Assembly (NCBI RefSeq): GCF_003149245.1
Contig: NZ_QGDL01000014.1
Location: 117,044 to 181,043 of the forward strand
Direction: 5' to 3'
Origin: Faecalicatena orotica
GTDB taxonomy: Bacteria; Bacillota; Clostridia; Lachnospirales; Lachnospiraceae
DNA: 64,000 nucleotides
The position numbers and the translations under genes were made by a program. A model generated the notes under the pieces. The model was given only the letters and a program-made list of their open reading frames with translations, did no database searches and was not told the origin of the DNA. Every line of letters begins with the position of its first letter. Position 1 is the stretch's first letter. Below are positions 8,337-17,264 of this stretch, piece by piece.

Positions 8337-9737
8337 ATGAGTACAGAAGTAAAAGCAGTACAAAAAGAGAGAACAAGTCCTAAGCTGGCTCTTGGATATG
8401 GTATGGGGGAAGTTGCAAACCAGATGAGCTGGTACATGATTAATAATTATCTGACCTTATTCTATACAGATGTTGTAGGCTTAACTGCATCAGCTATTTC
8501 ACTGATTATGTTAATTGCACGTGTATGGGATGCAGTGAATGACCCGATTATGGGGTCTATTGCGGACAGAACACATACACGCTGGGGCAAATTCAGGCCT
8601 TACCTGATGTTTGCACCCCCGTTTCTTGCAATATTTAATATATTGACATTTACCGTATGGCCGGTTCAAGGAACTGCTAAATTAATCTTGTGTTTGATTT
8701 CTTATATTGGAACGGGCATGATATATACAGTAGTCGTTACAGCACATGCCGCAATTGTTAATGTAATAGCAATAGATTCGCAAGTGCGTATGAATTTGTC
8801 TACATCCCGCGGAATTGGCTCATCTGTAATTAGTATTGTTTTATCAGCGGTAGTAATGCCATTAATTCTTTATTTTGGAAAAAGTGATACTGCTACAGCA
8901 AAGGGGTACATGTCAGTTACAGTTTTATTATCTGTTTTAATGATACCATGTTTTCTAATCGAGGCTTTCATTTGTAAAGAAAAATACACTGAAAAATTAC
9001 ATAATACATCTGTTGAAGTTCAGGAGAAGAAAAGAGGATTTATTGGGAATTTAAAAGAACTGTGTAAGAACGACCAGTTATTGATGATAGTCCTGTCCAC
9101 TTTGTTTGGAACAATTTGTGTTACTGCACGAATGAGCCTGTTGGCATATTATGTCATTTATGTTATCGGTTCCTATCAAATGGTTTCTCTCGTCTTTACG
9201 GTTATGACAGCGGCACAGTTGGTCGGGACATTAATAATACCATTTGCGACAAAGCGTCTGGGGAAAAGAAACTATATGTTTTTACTGTCAACGATCATGA
9301 TTCTTGCATTTATAGGCCTGTTTTTCTTTGGAACAGTCAGTACATCATTGCTGTTGGTACTGAGCTTTCTGTGTGGATTATGTAATTCTGCCGGGGCACT
9401 CAGCTATGGAATGGTTTCGGACTCTATTGAGTATGGTGCGTGGAAACTTGGTGTGCGTCAGGAAGGTCTTGCAGCATCCTTTTTAACACTGGCTGTAAAA
9501 GCTGCCACAGCTTTTTGTGGTGTAGTTGGAGTCCTTCTTTTAAGTGCAGTAGGTTATGTTGCCGGTGCAGAGCAGACCGAAACGGCCAAGATGGGAATTA
9601 ATTTTGTGGTAAATATTATTCCGGCTATATGCGGTGTGCTCTCATTAGTTCCTTTGTTCTTCTACAAATTAACAGAAAAACGTGTTACAGATATCCGGGC
9701 GGATTTGGAAATTAGAGAATCAAATAATAATGCTTAA
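8337..9737 (+). CDS. Glycoside-pentoside-hexuronide (GPH) cation symporter
   Basis: A 466-residue, 12-segment MFS permease of the GPH/MelB group. The N-terminal block GMGEVANQMSWYMINNYLTL and the loop DAVNDPIMGSIADRTHTRWG are diagnostic: the acidic residues bind the coupling cation and sugar in MelB (family knowledge). It likely brings rhamnosyl glycosides or released oligosaccharides into the cell with Na+ or H+. ATG 8337 is preferred because GGAGG lies 7 bp upstream; the in-frame ATG at 8331 would sit one base from the ribosome binding site. The gene starts 18 bp after the VOC gene and stops 15 bp before the GH106-like gene. Confidence 0.88.
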   Translation: MSTEVKAVQKERTSPKLALGYGMGEVANQMSWYMINNYLTLFYTDVVGLTASAISLIMLIARVWDAVNDPIMGSIADRTHTRWGKFRPYLMFAPPFLAIFNILTFTVWPVQGTAKLILCLISYIGTGMIYTVVVTAHAAIVNVIAIDSQVRMNLSTSRGIGSSVISIVLSAVVMPLILYFGKSDTATAKGYMSVTVLLSVLMIPCFLIEAFICKEKYTEKLHNTSVEVQEKKRGFIGNLKELCKNDQLLMIVLSTLFGTICVTARMSLLAYYVIYVIGSYQMVSLVFTVMTAAQLVGTLIIPFATKRLGKRNYMFLLSTIMILAFIGLFFFGTVSTSLLLVLSFLCGLCNSAGALSYGMVSDSIEYGAWKLGVRQEGLAASFLTLAVKAATAFCGVVGVLLLSAVGYVAGAEQTETAKMGINFVVNIIPAICGVLSLVPLFFYKLTEKRVTDIRADLEIRESNNNA

Positions 9738-9752
9738 TTGCAGGAGGCAGAA

Positions 9753-12416
9753 ATGGCTGTACAACAAGGCATAGAAAAGCTTTTATCAGGAAACTGTGAG
9801 AATTATATTTTCCCCTTTTTATGGATGAGGAATCAGAGCGAAGATGTACTGCGCAGAGAAATTGAAAAAATCAGCGAGTGTGGAATCCGGGCTGTATGTC
9901 TGGAATCCAGACCGCATCCGGATTTTGCCGGACCGGGATGGTGGCATGATTTTGATATCGTTCTGGATGAGGCAAAAAAACGAGACATGAAAATATGGAT
10001 TTTGGATGATGCCCACTTTCCAACCGGTCAGGCAAATGGTGCCATACCCGGTAAATATCCAGAACATGCAAGAAAATATCTGATGATGCAGCATACAGAC
10101 TGTGTTGGTCCTATTGTCCAGGCAACACTGGATATACCCATAATGATGCAGAAGAAATTTACGTGGCTGGATTTTGGCAGGAAGGTTGAGAAGCCTTTGA
10201 TTGACCGTCAGGAACTGCTAAGTGTAACGGCAGTGCGCCTCATAGATGGGGATATGGTGGGGAATCAGTTTATAGATTTGTCAACTTATGTGGAAAATGG
10301 GAAGCTTATATGGGATATTCCTGACGGTATATGGCGAATATGTGTAACCTTCACTACATATGATTTCGGAGCCAGAAATGAATATATCAATTATATTGAT
10401 CAGGAGTCTGTACATGTGCTTGTGGAGGCTATATACGAATTGCATTATGAACATTATGCAAATGAGTTTGGCAAGACAATAGTGGGTTTCTTCTCTGATG
10501 AACCGGGATTTTACAATGTGGATAATTTTGATATGGGAGATGCCATAGGGCGAAAGAATATGGCCCTTCCGTGGTGTGGGGAGTTACAGGCGTTAATGCC
10601 GTCTTTACTTGGAGAGAACTGGAGATTGAAACTACCTTTATTATGGCTCCAGACAGAAGATGAAATGAAACCGGCAGAGGTCCGGCACTGCTATATGGAT
10701 GCCGTCAGCAGAATGTATGAAAAGAATTTTTCCTGCCAGATTGGGAAATGGTGTGAAGACCACAACGTATCATATATAGGGCACGTAATAGAAGACAATA
10801 ATGAACACAGCCGTCTGGGATGCGGCGCAGGGCACTATTTCCGCGCCATGTCCGGGCAGCACATGTCTGGCATTGATACAATCGGTGGTCAGATTATACC
10901 GGGAAACGCATATGGGGCAAGGCATGGCGTGGCATTTATAGGTGACGGCCATTTCTACCATTTTGCACTCGCTAAACTCGCCGCATCCTGTGCCCAGACT
11001 GACCCGAAGAAAAAAGGACGGGCAATGTGCGAGACATTTGGGGCATATGGCTGGAATTTTGGAGTGAAAAGCATGAAGTGGCTGACAGACTACCTTCTGC
11101 TGCAAGGTGTGAATCATTTTGTGCCTCATGCATTTTCTATGGCAGAATTTCCGGATGCAGACTGCCCGCCGCATTTTTATGCAGGAGGAAATAACCCTGA
11201 ATTCCCATATTTTGTGGAGCTGATGAAATACACGAACAGAATGTGTGAACTGTTCAATCATGGGATGAATGTTCCGGAAGTGGCTGTCCTGTATCCGGGT
11301 GAACATGACTGGATGACTGAGTGTATGTATGTTCAGGAACCCGCCAGAGAACTTATGGAGCATCAGATCGATTTTCAGATTATACCTGTTGATGTACTGA
11401 CGGAGCAGACATATTATGGAACCTCAGTCGAACAAGGGAAGCTGATCGTCAACGGCAGGATGATGAAAGCTCTTATTATACCAGAAACAAAAATACTGGA
11501 TAGAAGACTGGCATATTTTATCTGTGATGTATTTGAAAAAGGGCTGTCGGTTATTTTTGTTAACAGTCGGCCGGAAACCATAGAAGAGTTAACAGCAAAG
11601 GATAACCATATGCTTGAGGGAATTGGACAGTGCTCTGTAGTCCGGCTAGACGATTTGCCGGAATATCTGGCGGAAATAGGTGCAGGCGGGCCTGTATTGA
11701 AGAAAGAGTGCCGGAATCTGGGATACTATCATTATAGAAAAGAGGAGTATGATATTTATTTCTTTTTTAACACCTCATTATCTGAAGATGCCGATGTAGA
11801 TGTGATTTTGCCAGAGAGTAGAACGGTAATCCAATATGATGCAATGTACAGACGCATATTGCCTGTACGGCAGAAACAAGAAAAAGATGGTTTGAAGATA
11901 CCTATTAATCTGAAACCATATGAAAGTATTCTTCTAATAGCCGGAACCGGTATAGTGCTTGAGCTGGAAGGGGAATCAAGCCAAATAAATGTACTGGATA
12001 TATCTGATAAATGGCTGTTTGCAAAGATAGAATCTAAGGGGTATCCAGATTTCCCGGAATTCCGAAGTCTGGACAAGCTAGTTCCTGTTTCCTCATTTGC
12101 TCCGGAATTTTCAGGCGTGATGAGGTATGAGAAAGAGATAGAGCTGAAAAATGCAGAGAAAGTACTGTTTTGTTCCGAACATATATATGAAGCGGCAGAA
12201 GTTTTTGTGAATGGTAAGAGTGCAGGAAAGAGAATGACACCGCCATATCAGTGGGATATCAGTATTCAGTCAAAGGAAGGTAAGAATAAAATTGCAGTGG
12301 AAGTTGTAAATACACCGGCAAGGGCAGTGTTAAAAAATCCAGGTCTGTTTGGACCAGACAGAGAGATTCTGGAACCGTCTGGTATGTTCGGTAATATTAT
12401 GATAAAATGGTATTAA
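9753..12416 (+). CDS. Glycoside hydrolase, GH106 (alpha-L-rhamnosidase)-like
   Basis: An 887-residue cytoplasmic hydrolase without signal peptide. The N-terminal half resembles the TIM-barrel of GH106-type enzymes: GIRAVCLESRPHPDF, a beta-strand with DDAHFPTGQANG, and FFSDEPGFYN with E250 as a catalytic candidate. The C-terminal domain (about 770-880; AEVFVNGKSAGKR, KEGKNKIAVEVVNTPAR) is the jelly-roll module shared by GH2 and GH106. GH106 is inferred from layout and rhamnosidase context; related unclassified GH2-like families cannot be excluded. ATG 9753 is chosen because AGGAGG (9742-9747) precedes it by 5 bp; the in-frame TTG at 9738 lies upstream of that ribosome binding site. Last enzyme gene of the operon. 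Confidence 0.68.
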   Translation: MAVQQGIEKLLSGNCENYIFPFLWMRNQSEDVLRREIEKISECGIRAVCLESRPHPDFAGPGWWHDFDIVLDEAKKRDMKIWILDDAHFPTGQANGAIPGKYPEHARKYLMMQHTDCVGPIVQATLDIPIMMQKKFTWLDFGRKVEKPLIDRQELLSVTAVRLIDGDMVGNQFIDLSTYVENGKLIWDIPDGIWRICVTFTTYDFGARNEYINYIDQESVHVLVEAIYELHYEHYANEFGKTIVGFFSDEPGFYNVDNFDMGDAIGRKNMALPWCGELQALMPSLLGENWRLKLPLLWLQTEDEMKPAEVRHCYMDAVSRMYEKNFSCQIGKWCEDHNVSYIGHVIEDNNEHSRLGCGAGHYFRAMSGQHMSGIDTIGGQIIPGNAYGARHGVAFIGDGHFYHFALAKLAASCAQTDPKKKGRAMCETFGAYGWNFGVKSMKWLTDYLLLQGVNHFVPHAFSMAEFPDADCPPHFYAGGNNPEFPYFVELMKYTNRMCELFNHGMNVPEVAVLYPGEHDWMTECMYVQEPARELMEHQIDFQIIPVDVLTEQTYYGTSVEQGKLIVNGRMMKALIIPETKILDRRLAYFICDVFEKGLSVIFVNSRPETIEELTAKDNHMLEGIGQCSVVRLDDLPEYLAEIGAGGPVLKKECRNLGYYHYRKEEYDIYFFFNTSLSEDADVDVILPESRTVIQYDAMYRRILPVRQKQEKDGLKIPINLKPYESILLIAGTGIVLELEGESSQINVLDISDKWLFAKIESKGYPDFPEFRSLDKLVPVSSFAPEFSGVMRYEKEIELKNAEKVLFCSEHIYEAAEVFVNGKSAGKRMTPPYQWDISIQSKEGKNKIAVEVVNTPARAVLKNPGLFGPDREILEPSGMFGNIMIKWY

Positions 12417-12424
12417 ATATATAT

Positions 12425-12460
12425 GAGTCAGGCATACATATGTCTGGCTCAAATTCTATT
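12425..12460 (+). terminator. Weak terminator/attenuator between hydrolase and araC-type gene
   Basis: GAGTCAGGCA (12425-12434) pairs with TGTCTGGCTC (12441-12450), including two G-T pairs, over a 6-base loop, followed by AAATTCTATTT. The short, imperfect U tract suggests partial termination, with read-through into the regulator gene. Confidence 0.45.
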
Positions 12461-12482
12461 TCACATTGTCGGAGGGACCTGT

Positions 12483-13535
12483 ATGCTGGATAAAGTGTTT
12501 CAGTTATCAGAGAGGGAAAGAAGATTCAAATCAGAGTATGAAAACGGCGGGCAGCATTTTCTTGAAAAACCAATGTCTTATCAGGAATATGCTTTAATCA
12601 GTAAGGAAAAAAAGAAAGATTATGGGAATATAGAGCATTATCATGAAGAAATAACAACGAATTCTCAGGGAAACACAATTAAGGACTTCTATGAGGACGG
12701 TGACTATGTTGAAATTGTCCTTCATGGCAGATACAGCTATCCGCTTATGCATAATCATGCCTATATAGAGCTTGTCTATGTATACAGTGGTTCATGTGTT
12801 CACTTTGTAGAAGATCAGTCCTTTGATATGAAAACAGGAGATGTCTGCATATTGGCCCCTAATGCGATGCATGCCATTTCGGCAATAAATGATGAGGCGG
12901 TCATTATTAATATTATGATGAGCAAAAAAATGTTTGATTCATCTTTTTTGAGGATGATGAGGGGGAATCAGGCACTTTCAGACTTTTTTGAGCATGTTCT
13001 GTATAATAAGAAAGTTAGCCCATACATCATATATCCTACGGGGAACGATGAATGGATGAAGCATGCAGTTCTTAATATGTATAAGGAGAGGAAAGAAAAA
13101 GATTATTTATACAATGAAAGTGTGACTTTATATATAAAGCAGATGTTTATCCATTTGTTGAGACATTATGAAATGATGGCGATTATCTCTAACCCAATTG
13201 ATAATACGCAGGAGAGTAATATCGTTGCTCTTATCGGGTATATCACTGTGAATTATAACCATGTTACACTTAAGTCCACGGCACAGTTCTTTGGTTACAA
13301 CGAGACTTATTTGGGACAGATACTTCAAAAGTATACAGGAAAAAATTTCTGTACACTGCTGACAGAACAACAGATGAAGAATGCGAAAAGACTTTTGGAG
13401 GAGAGTAGTTTAAGCGTAACAGAGGTGGGATGCGAGGTAGGATGCTATGATTCCAGCCATTTTATCCGGAAGTTTAAAAAAATGTATGGGGTTACTCCAA
13501 GTATGTGGAGAAAGATGAAGAGCAACAAAGAGTAA
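12483..13535 (+). CDS. AraC-family transcriptional regulator of the glycoside island
   Basis: A 350-residue regulator with an N-terminal cupin sugar-sensing domain (YPLMHNHAYIELVYVYSGSC, then DVCILAPNAMHAI) and a C-terminal double helix-turn-helix (about 245-350; STAQFFGYNETYLGQILQKYTG, then SVTEVGCEVGCYDSSHFIRKFKK). Such proteins usually activate the neighbouring carbohydrate genes when the sugar is present. ATG 12483 has GGAGGG six bases upstream; an in-frame ATG at 12423 would place the intergenic hairpin inside the gene and is rejected. No separate promoter is visible in the 30 bp before it, so it is probably expressed by read-through from the enzyme operon, giving positive feedback. Confidence 0.88.
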   Translation: MLDKVFQLSERERRFKSEYENGGQHFLEKPMSYQEYALISKEKKKDYGNIEHYHEEITTNSQGNTIKDFYEDGDYVEIVLHGRYSYPLMHNHAYIELVYVYSGSCVHFVEDQSFDMKTGDVCILAPNAMHAISAINDEAVIINIMMSKKMFDSSFLRMMRGNQALSDFFEHVLYNKKVSPYIIYPTGNDEWMKHAVLNMYKERKEKDYLYNESVTLYIKQMFIHLLRHYEMMAIISNPIDNTQESNIVALIGYITVNYNHVTLKSTAQFFGYNETYLGQILQKYTGKNFCTLLTEQQMKNAKRLLEESSLSVTEVGCEVGCYDSSHFIRKFKKMYGVTPSMWRKMKSNKE

Positions 13536-13563
13536 AGGCCAGTAGAGGTGCAATTATTAAACT

Positions 13564-13971
13564 TCAAAGCCTCTTATCTCTTACCAATGTTACATATAAG
13601 AGCATCAAATTCATTGATAAATCATAACAATTCGGATAGTTCCTGGGATCAGCAAGAAAGGTTTCAAATTCCTCCTTTGTTAAATGAAGGTAGTTTGCAA
13701 TTGCCTCTTTTGAAATCATAAAGTACCATGTCAGCATTGCTACCAGATCTTTTAAATAGTTTATACTTGTGGTATCCTGCATATACAATTCACTCAAAAA
13801 AGCAAGGACATATGTAAGTTCCTGAAGATCATCTCTATTTAAAGTTTCCTTTTTGCGGCATCGTTCAAGCAACTCTGCCGATATACCGGTAGTCTTGCTT
13901 AATGTTTCAACTGTAAAGCCATCTGAATAAAACTGTTCTAATAAAGACCAGATATCTGCGTTCGTAATCAT
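13564..13971 (-). CDS. Small helical protein with HTH-like N-terminus, unknown function
   Basis: A 135-residue, largely helical protein, AT-rich in codon use and facing the AraC gene with only 28 bp between stop codons. Residues 17-40 (DGFTVETLSKTTGISAELLERCRK) look like a helix-turn-helix of the kind used by phage-type regulators, and a second similar block (ISKEAIANYLHLTKEEFETFLAD) lies near residues 84-106. It could be a small DNA-binding regulator. No family was recognised. Its start has only a weak GTGAG upstream. The reading frame is open and intact. Confidence 0.6.
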   Translation of the reverse strand: MITNADIWSLLEQFYSDGFTVETLSKTTGISAELLERCRKKETLNRDDLQELTYVLAFLSELYMQDTTSINYLKDLVAMLTWYFMISKEAIANYLHLTKEEFETFLADPRNYPNCYDLSMNLMLLYVTLVRDKRL

Positions 13972-14183
13972 GTAATTCTCACTTTCTATATTTTATAATA
14001 TATTTCTTCAGGAGATACTTTCTAATCCATTATCATTATTATATAAACAGATTACCAGATATTATAAAAACCCGTCAATCTATTTTGCGGCAGACAAGAC
14101 TTGTGTTATGAATATAATATGTTAACTGTCTAATTATTTTTTGGAAGAAATTATTAAAAAACTGTGAAATCTATCACTTTATA
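13972..14183. other. AT-rich intergenic region
   Basis: The 311-bp gap between the small minus-strand gene and marR is very AT-rich. Its right third holds the marR promoter and operator, listed separately. No open reading frame, RNA gene or clear repeat is visible in the rest; the left edge must carry the promoter of the minus-strand gene. Confidence 0.5.
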
Positions 14184-14230
14184 TTGACTTTTTTATATAA
14201 TACTACTAATATAACCGTTAGACGTCTAAC
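14184..14230 (+). promoter_or_regulatory. marR promoter with overlapping palindromic operator
   Basis: TTGACT (14184-14189), a 17-bp spacer and TAATAT (14207-14212) form a near-consensus promoter. A perfect 14-bp palindrome GTTAGACGTCTAAC (14217-14230) covers the predicted transcription start. Binding there would block initiation, so this is the expected operator for autorepression by the MarR protein and for co-control of the ABC exporter genes. Confidence 0.75.
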
Positions 14231-14282
14231 TAATTTATGGTTAGCGGTGTTTTGAAAATGCTTAAAGAAAGGAGCGCTGAGG

Positions 14283-14720
14283 ATGAATTGTGACATGGAG
14301 CATATGCCTACTGTGGGAATTATGGGCCAGATTATGCATTTGAGTATGAAGAAAGCGACCCAGTTATTCGATAAGTTTGATTTAAAGCCGAGTCAGGCGG
14401 GGATACTTTTTATGCTGAATAAGTCGGGCGGCCTTTCACAGCGGGAGATGGCGAAGTTTATGAATGTGACACCACCGTCGATTACGAATACAATCCAGAA
14501 GATGGAAAAGATGGACTATATCAGGCGGAGCCCGGATGAAAAGGATCAAAGGATTATGCGGCTTAGTCTGACTGAAAAAGGGGAAGCCTGTCTTAAGAAT
14601 ATTAAAACCGTGGCGGCAGAGATGGATGAACAGATATTCAGCGGACTGAGTCAGGAAGAAAAATTGCTGATGAGAAGACTCTTACTACAGATGAGAGATA
14701 ACCTCATGGAAATATCTTGA
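14283..14720 (+). CDS. MarR-family transcriptional regulator
   Basis: A 145-residue winged-helix repressor. The recognition region GGLSQREMAKFMNVTPPSITNTIQKMEKMDYI followed by the wing RRSPDEKDQRIMRLSLTEKG is classic MarR. It is the first gene of a likely three-gene operon with two ABC exporter subunits (99 bp to the next gene). A perfect palindrome at its promoter suggests autoregulation relieved by a drug or metabolite that the exporter removes. AAGGAG lies 8 bp before the ATG. Confidence 0.92.
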   Translation: MNCDMEHMPTVGIMGQIMHLSMKKATQLFDKFDLKPSQAGILFMLNKSGGLSQREMAKFMNVTPPSITNTIQKMEKMDYIRRSPDEKDQRIMRLSLTEKGEACLKNIKTVAAEMDEQIFSGLSQEEKLLMRRLLLQMRDNLMEIS

Positions 14721-14819
14721 AAATAACGGGGTATGCATAGAACAGGGCTTAGAATAATGAAGCACCCTACAGGCACTATCACGATGACATAAGACAAGAA
14801 TGAAGAAAGGATAGGGATT

Positions 14820-17264
14820 ATGAAGAAATTATTCAAGTATATGGGAATGTACTGGAAAGCAATGATTGCGATTCTGGCAGTTCTCGTTGTGCAGGCATAT
14901 TGTGATCTTTCGCTTCCTGCATATACATCCGATATAGTAAATGTCGGAATCCAGCAGGGCGGTATTGACGAATCAATACCGGACGCGATTGCACAGAAGG
15001 ATATGGATAAGCTGCTGCTGTTTGTAAGCAGTGATGATGCAGAGACGGTAAAGGATGCCTATGAACTGAAAGATAAGGATACAGGATATGATTACGACGG
15101 AGCTGTTTATGTACTGAAAGACAAGACAGCAGAAGACGAGAAGCTGATGGAAAAGCTGTCAGATATTCTCGGAAAGCCGATGCTTTTTGTGTCCGGGATA
15201 GATTCAGGCAGTGATACCACGAAGAAGATGGAAAATTCCATGAAGGAGAATATGAAATCTGCCATTCAGGAACAGGCTGACCAGAAGATGGAAGAGGCAA
15301 AGCAGCAGATGGCGGATGCCCAGAACCAGATGACGGATGAGCAGAAGGCTGCACTCGCTGCAAACCCTGAGTTAGCTGACCAGATGATGGAACAGCAGCA
15401 ACAGGCGGCAGAACAGATGCAGAAGGAAGCGCAGGAAAAGATTGACGAGCAGTTGAAAAAGATAGACAAAGCGGATATTTTTGAACTGTTTGAGCTCGTT
15501 CCGGATGAGCAGCGTGCCCAGATCGTTGACAAGATGAGTGAGCAGATGGACGACATGCCCGAAACAATGGTAGAACAGGCTGCTACGCTTTATATAAAGG
15601 AAGTATATGGGAACCTGAATATTGATACGGCCCATCTCCAGTCCTCCTATATATTGGGGACCGGTGGTAAGATGCTGGCACTGGCGCTGCTGGGGATGAT
15701 AGCGAGTGTGCTTGTAGGATTTATGGCTTCCCGCGTCGGCGCGACAGCAGGGCGTGACTTGAGAGGCAGGGTATTCAGAAAAGTGGTAGGATTCTCCAAT
15801 AATGAGTTTGACCATTTTTCAACAGCGTCTCTGATCACAAGAAGTACCAATGACATCCAGCAGATTCAGATGCTTGTTGTCATGCTGCTTCGAATGGTCT
15901 TGTATGCACCGATCATGGCAGTCGGAGGTATCTACAAGGTATTCCAGACGAATGTATCTATGTCATGGATTATCGGTCTGGCAGTCCTCCTGATTGGTCT
16001 GGTTATACTCGTACTCTTTACAGTTGCTATGCCGAAATTCAAGATATTACAGAAGCTGGTTGATAAACTGAATCTTGTAACAAGAGAAATCCTGACCGGT
16101 CTGTCTGTTATCCGTGCTTTCAGTACGGAGAAGCATGAAGAAGAACGGTTTGATAAAGCAAATATTGACCTGACAAAGACGAACCTGTTTGTTAACCGTG
16201 CCATGACATTCATGATGCCTGTTATGATGGTGATTATGAATGGAATCTCCGTGTTGATCGTCTGGACAGGTGCACATGGAATCAGTGACGGGCAGATGCA
16301 GGTAGGAGATATGATGGCATTTATCCAGTATACAATGCAGATCATCTTTAGTTTCCTGATGCTGTGCATGATTTCGATTATGCTCCCGAGGGCAGCCGTA
16401 TCAGCAGAGCGTGTGGATGAAGTTCTGACAAGTAAGACAATGATCCATGATCCGAAGGAACCTGAAAAACTTCCGGATGATCTTGACGGAGTCCTGAAAT
16501 TTGATCATGTATCCTTCCGCTATCCGGGAGCAAGCGAGGATGTACTTCGTAACATTACATTCGAGGCTCGTCCGGGTGAGACGACAGCCATAATAGGAAG
16601 TACCGGCAGCGGTAAGTCCACACTGGTCAATTTGATCCCGAGATTTTATGATGTAACGGAAGGTGAGATTACGCTTGACGGCATAGATATCCGTAATATT
16701 TCACAGCACGAACTGCGTGAGAAACTGGGGTATGTTCCTCAAAAGGGAGTTCTTTTCTCGGGAGATATCGCATCGAATATCATGTTTGGCAATCCGGATG
16801 GTTCAGACGCGGAGATGGAAGAGGCGGCAGAAATCGCCCAGGCAACAGAGTTTATCGACGCAAAACCGAAGAAGTATAACAGCACGATTGCCCAGGGTGG
16901 TTCCAACGTATCTGGCGGACAGAAGCAGAGACTTTCTATAGCAAGAGCAATTGCAAAGCATCCGAATCTCTTCATCTTTGATGACAGTTTTTCGGCTCTG
17001 GATTACAAGACAGATGTTTCTCTCAGAAGGGCATTGAAGGAAAAGACAGCAAACAGTACCGTGCTCATTGTTGCACAGCGTATCAGTACGATCTTACATG
17101 CGGAACAGATTATTGTTCTGGATGACGGAGAAGTTGCCGGTATCGGTACCCACAGAGAACTGCTTAAGAAATGTGAGGTTTATCAGCAGATCGCGGCATC
17201 TCAGCTGTCAGAGGCAGAATTAAAAGAAGGTCTGGAAGGAAAGGAGGAGAGCAGCCATGAGTAA
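14820..17264 (+). CDS. ABC exporter half-transporter, degenerate-site subunit with large extracellular insertion
   Basis: An 814-residue membrane-ATPase fusion, about 230 residues longer than usual. Between TM1 (about 10-33) and TM2 (about 283-303) lies an extra domain with a Met/Gln/Glu-rich coiled coil at about 140-220. The ATPase has Walker A with K599 and signature VSGGQ, but Walker B reads FIFDDS, so D722 replaces the catalytic glutamate. Together with the canonical partner downstream this makes an asymmetric heterodimer of the BmrCD/TM287-288 type, exporting drugs or amphipathic compounds across the cytoplasmic membrane. It overlaps the next gene by 8 bp, fitting coupled translation. 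The role of the insertion is unknown. Confidence 0.88.
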   Translation: MKKLFKYMGMYWKAMIAILAVLVVQAYCDLSLPAYTSDIVNVGIQQGGIDESIPDAIAQKDMDKLLLFVSSDDAETVKDAYELKDKDTGYDYDGAVYVLKDKTAEDEKLMEKLSDILGKPMLFVSGIDSGSDTTKKMENSMKENMKSAIQEQADQKMEEAKQQMADAQNQMTDEQKAALAANPELADQMMEQQQQAAEQMQKEAQEKIDEQLKKIDKADIFELFELVPDEQRAQIVDKMSEQMDDMPETMVEQAATLYIKEVYGNLNIDTAHLQSSYILGTGGKMLALALLGMIASVLVGFMASRVGATAGRDLRGRVFRKVVGFSNNEFDHFSTASLITRSTNDIQQIQMLVVMLLRMVLYAPIMAVGGIYKVFQTNVSMSWIIGLAVLLIGLVILVLFTVAMPKFKILQKLVDKLNLVTREILTGLSVIRAFSTEKHEEERFDKANIDLTKTNLFVNRAMTFMMPVMMVIMNGISVLIVWTGAHGISDGQMQVGDMMAFIQYTMQIIFSFLMLCMISIMLPRAAVSAERVDEVLTSKTMIHDPKEPEKLPDDLDGVLKFDHVSFRYPGASEDVLRNITFEARPGETTAIIGSTGSGKSTLVNLIPRFYDVTEGEITLDGIDIRNISQHELREKLGYVPQKGVLFSGDIASNIMFGNPDGSDAEMEEAAEIAQATEFIDAKPKKYNSTIAQGGSNVSGGQKQRLSIARAIAKHPNLFIFDDSFSALDYKTDVSLRRALKEKTANSTVLIVAQRISTILHAEQIIVLDDGEVAGIGTHRELLKKCEVYQQIAASQLSEAELKEGLEGKEESSHE

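Noticed and set aside
10770..11363. A 197-residue minus-strand frame inside the GH106-like gene
   Set aside because: Antisense shadow of a conserved hydrolase; rich in His/Cys by reverse translation, with no recognisable domain.
12423..12482. Longer N-terminus of the AraC regulator starting at ATG 12423
   Set aside because: The segment encodes a hairpin of the intergenic region, and the only good ribosome binding site serves ATG 12483.
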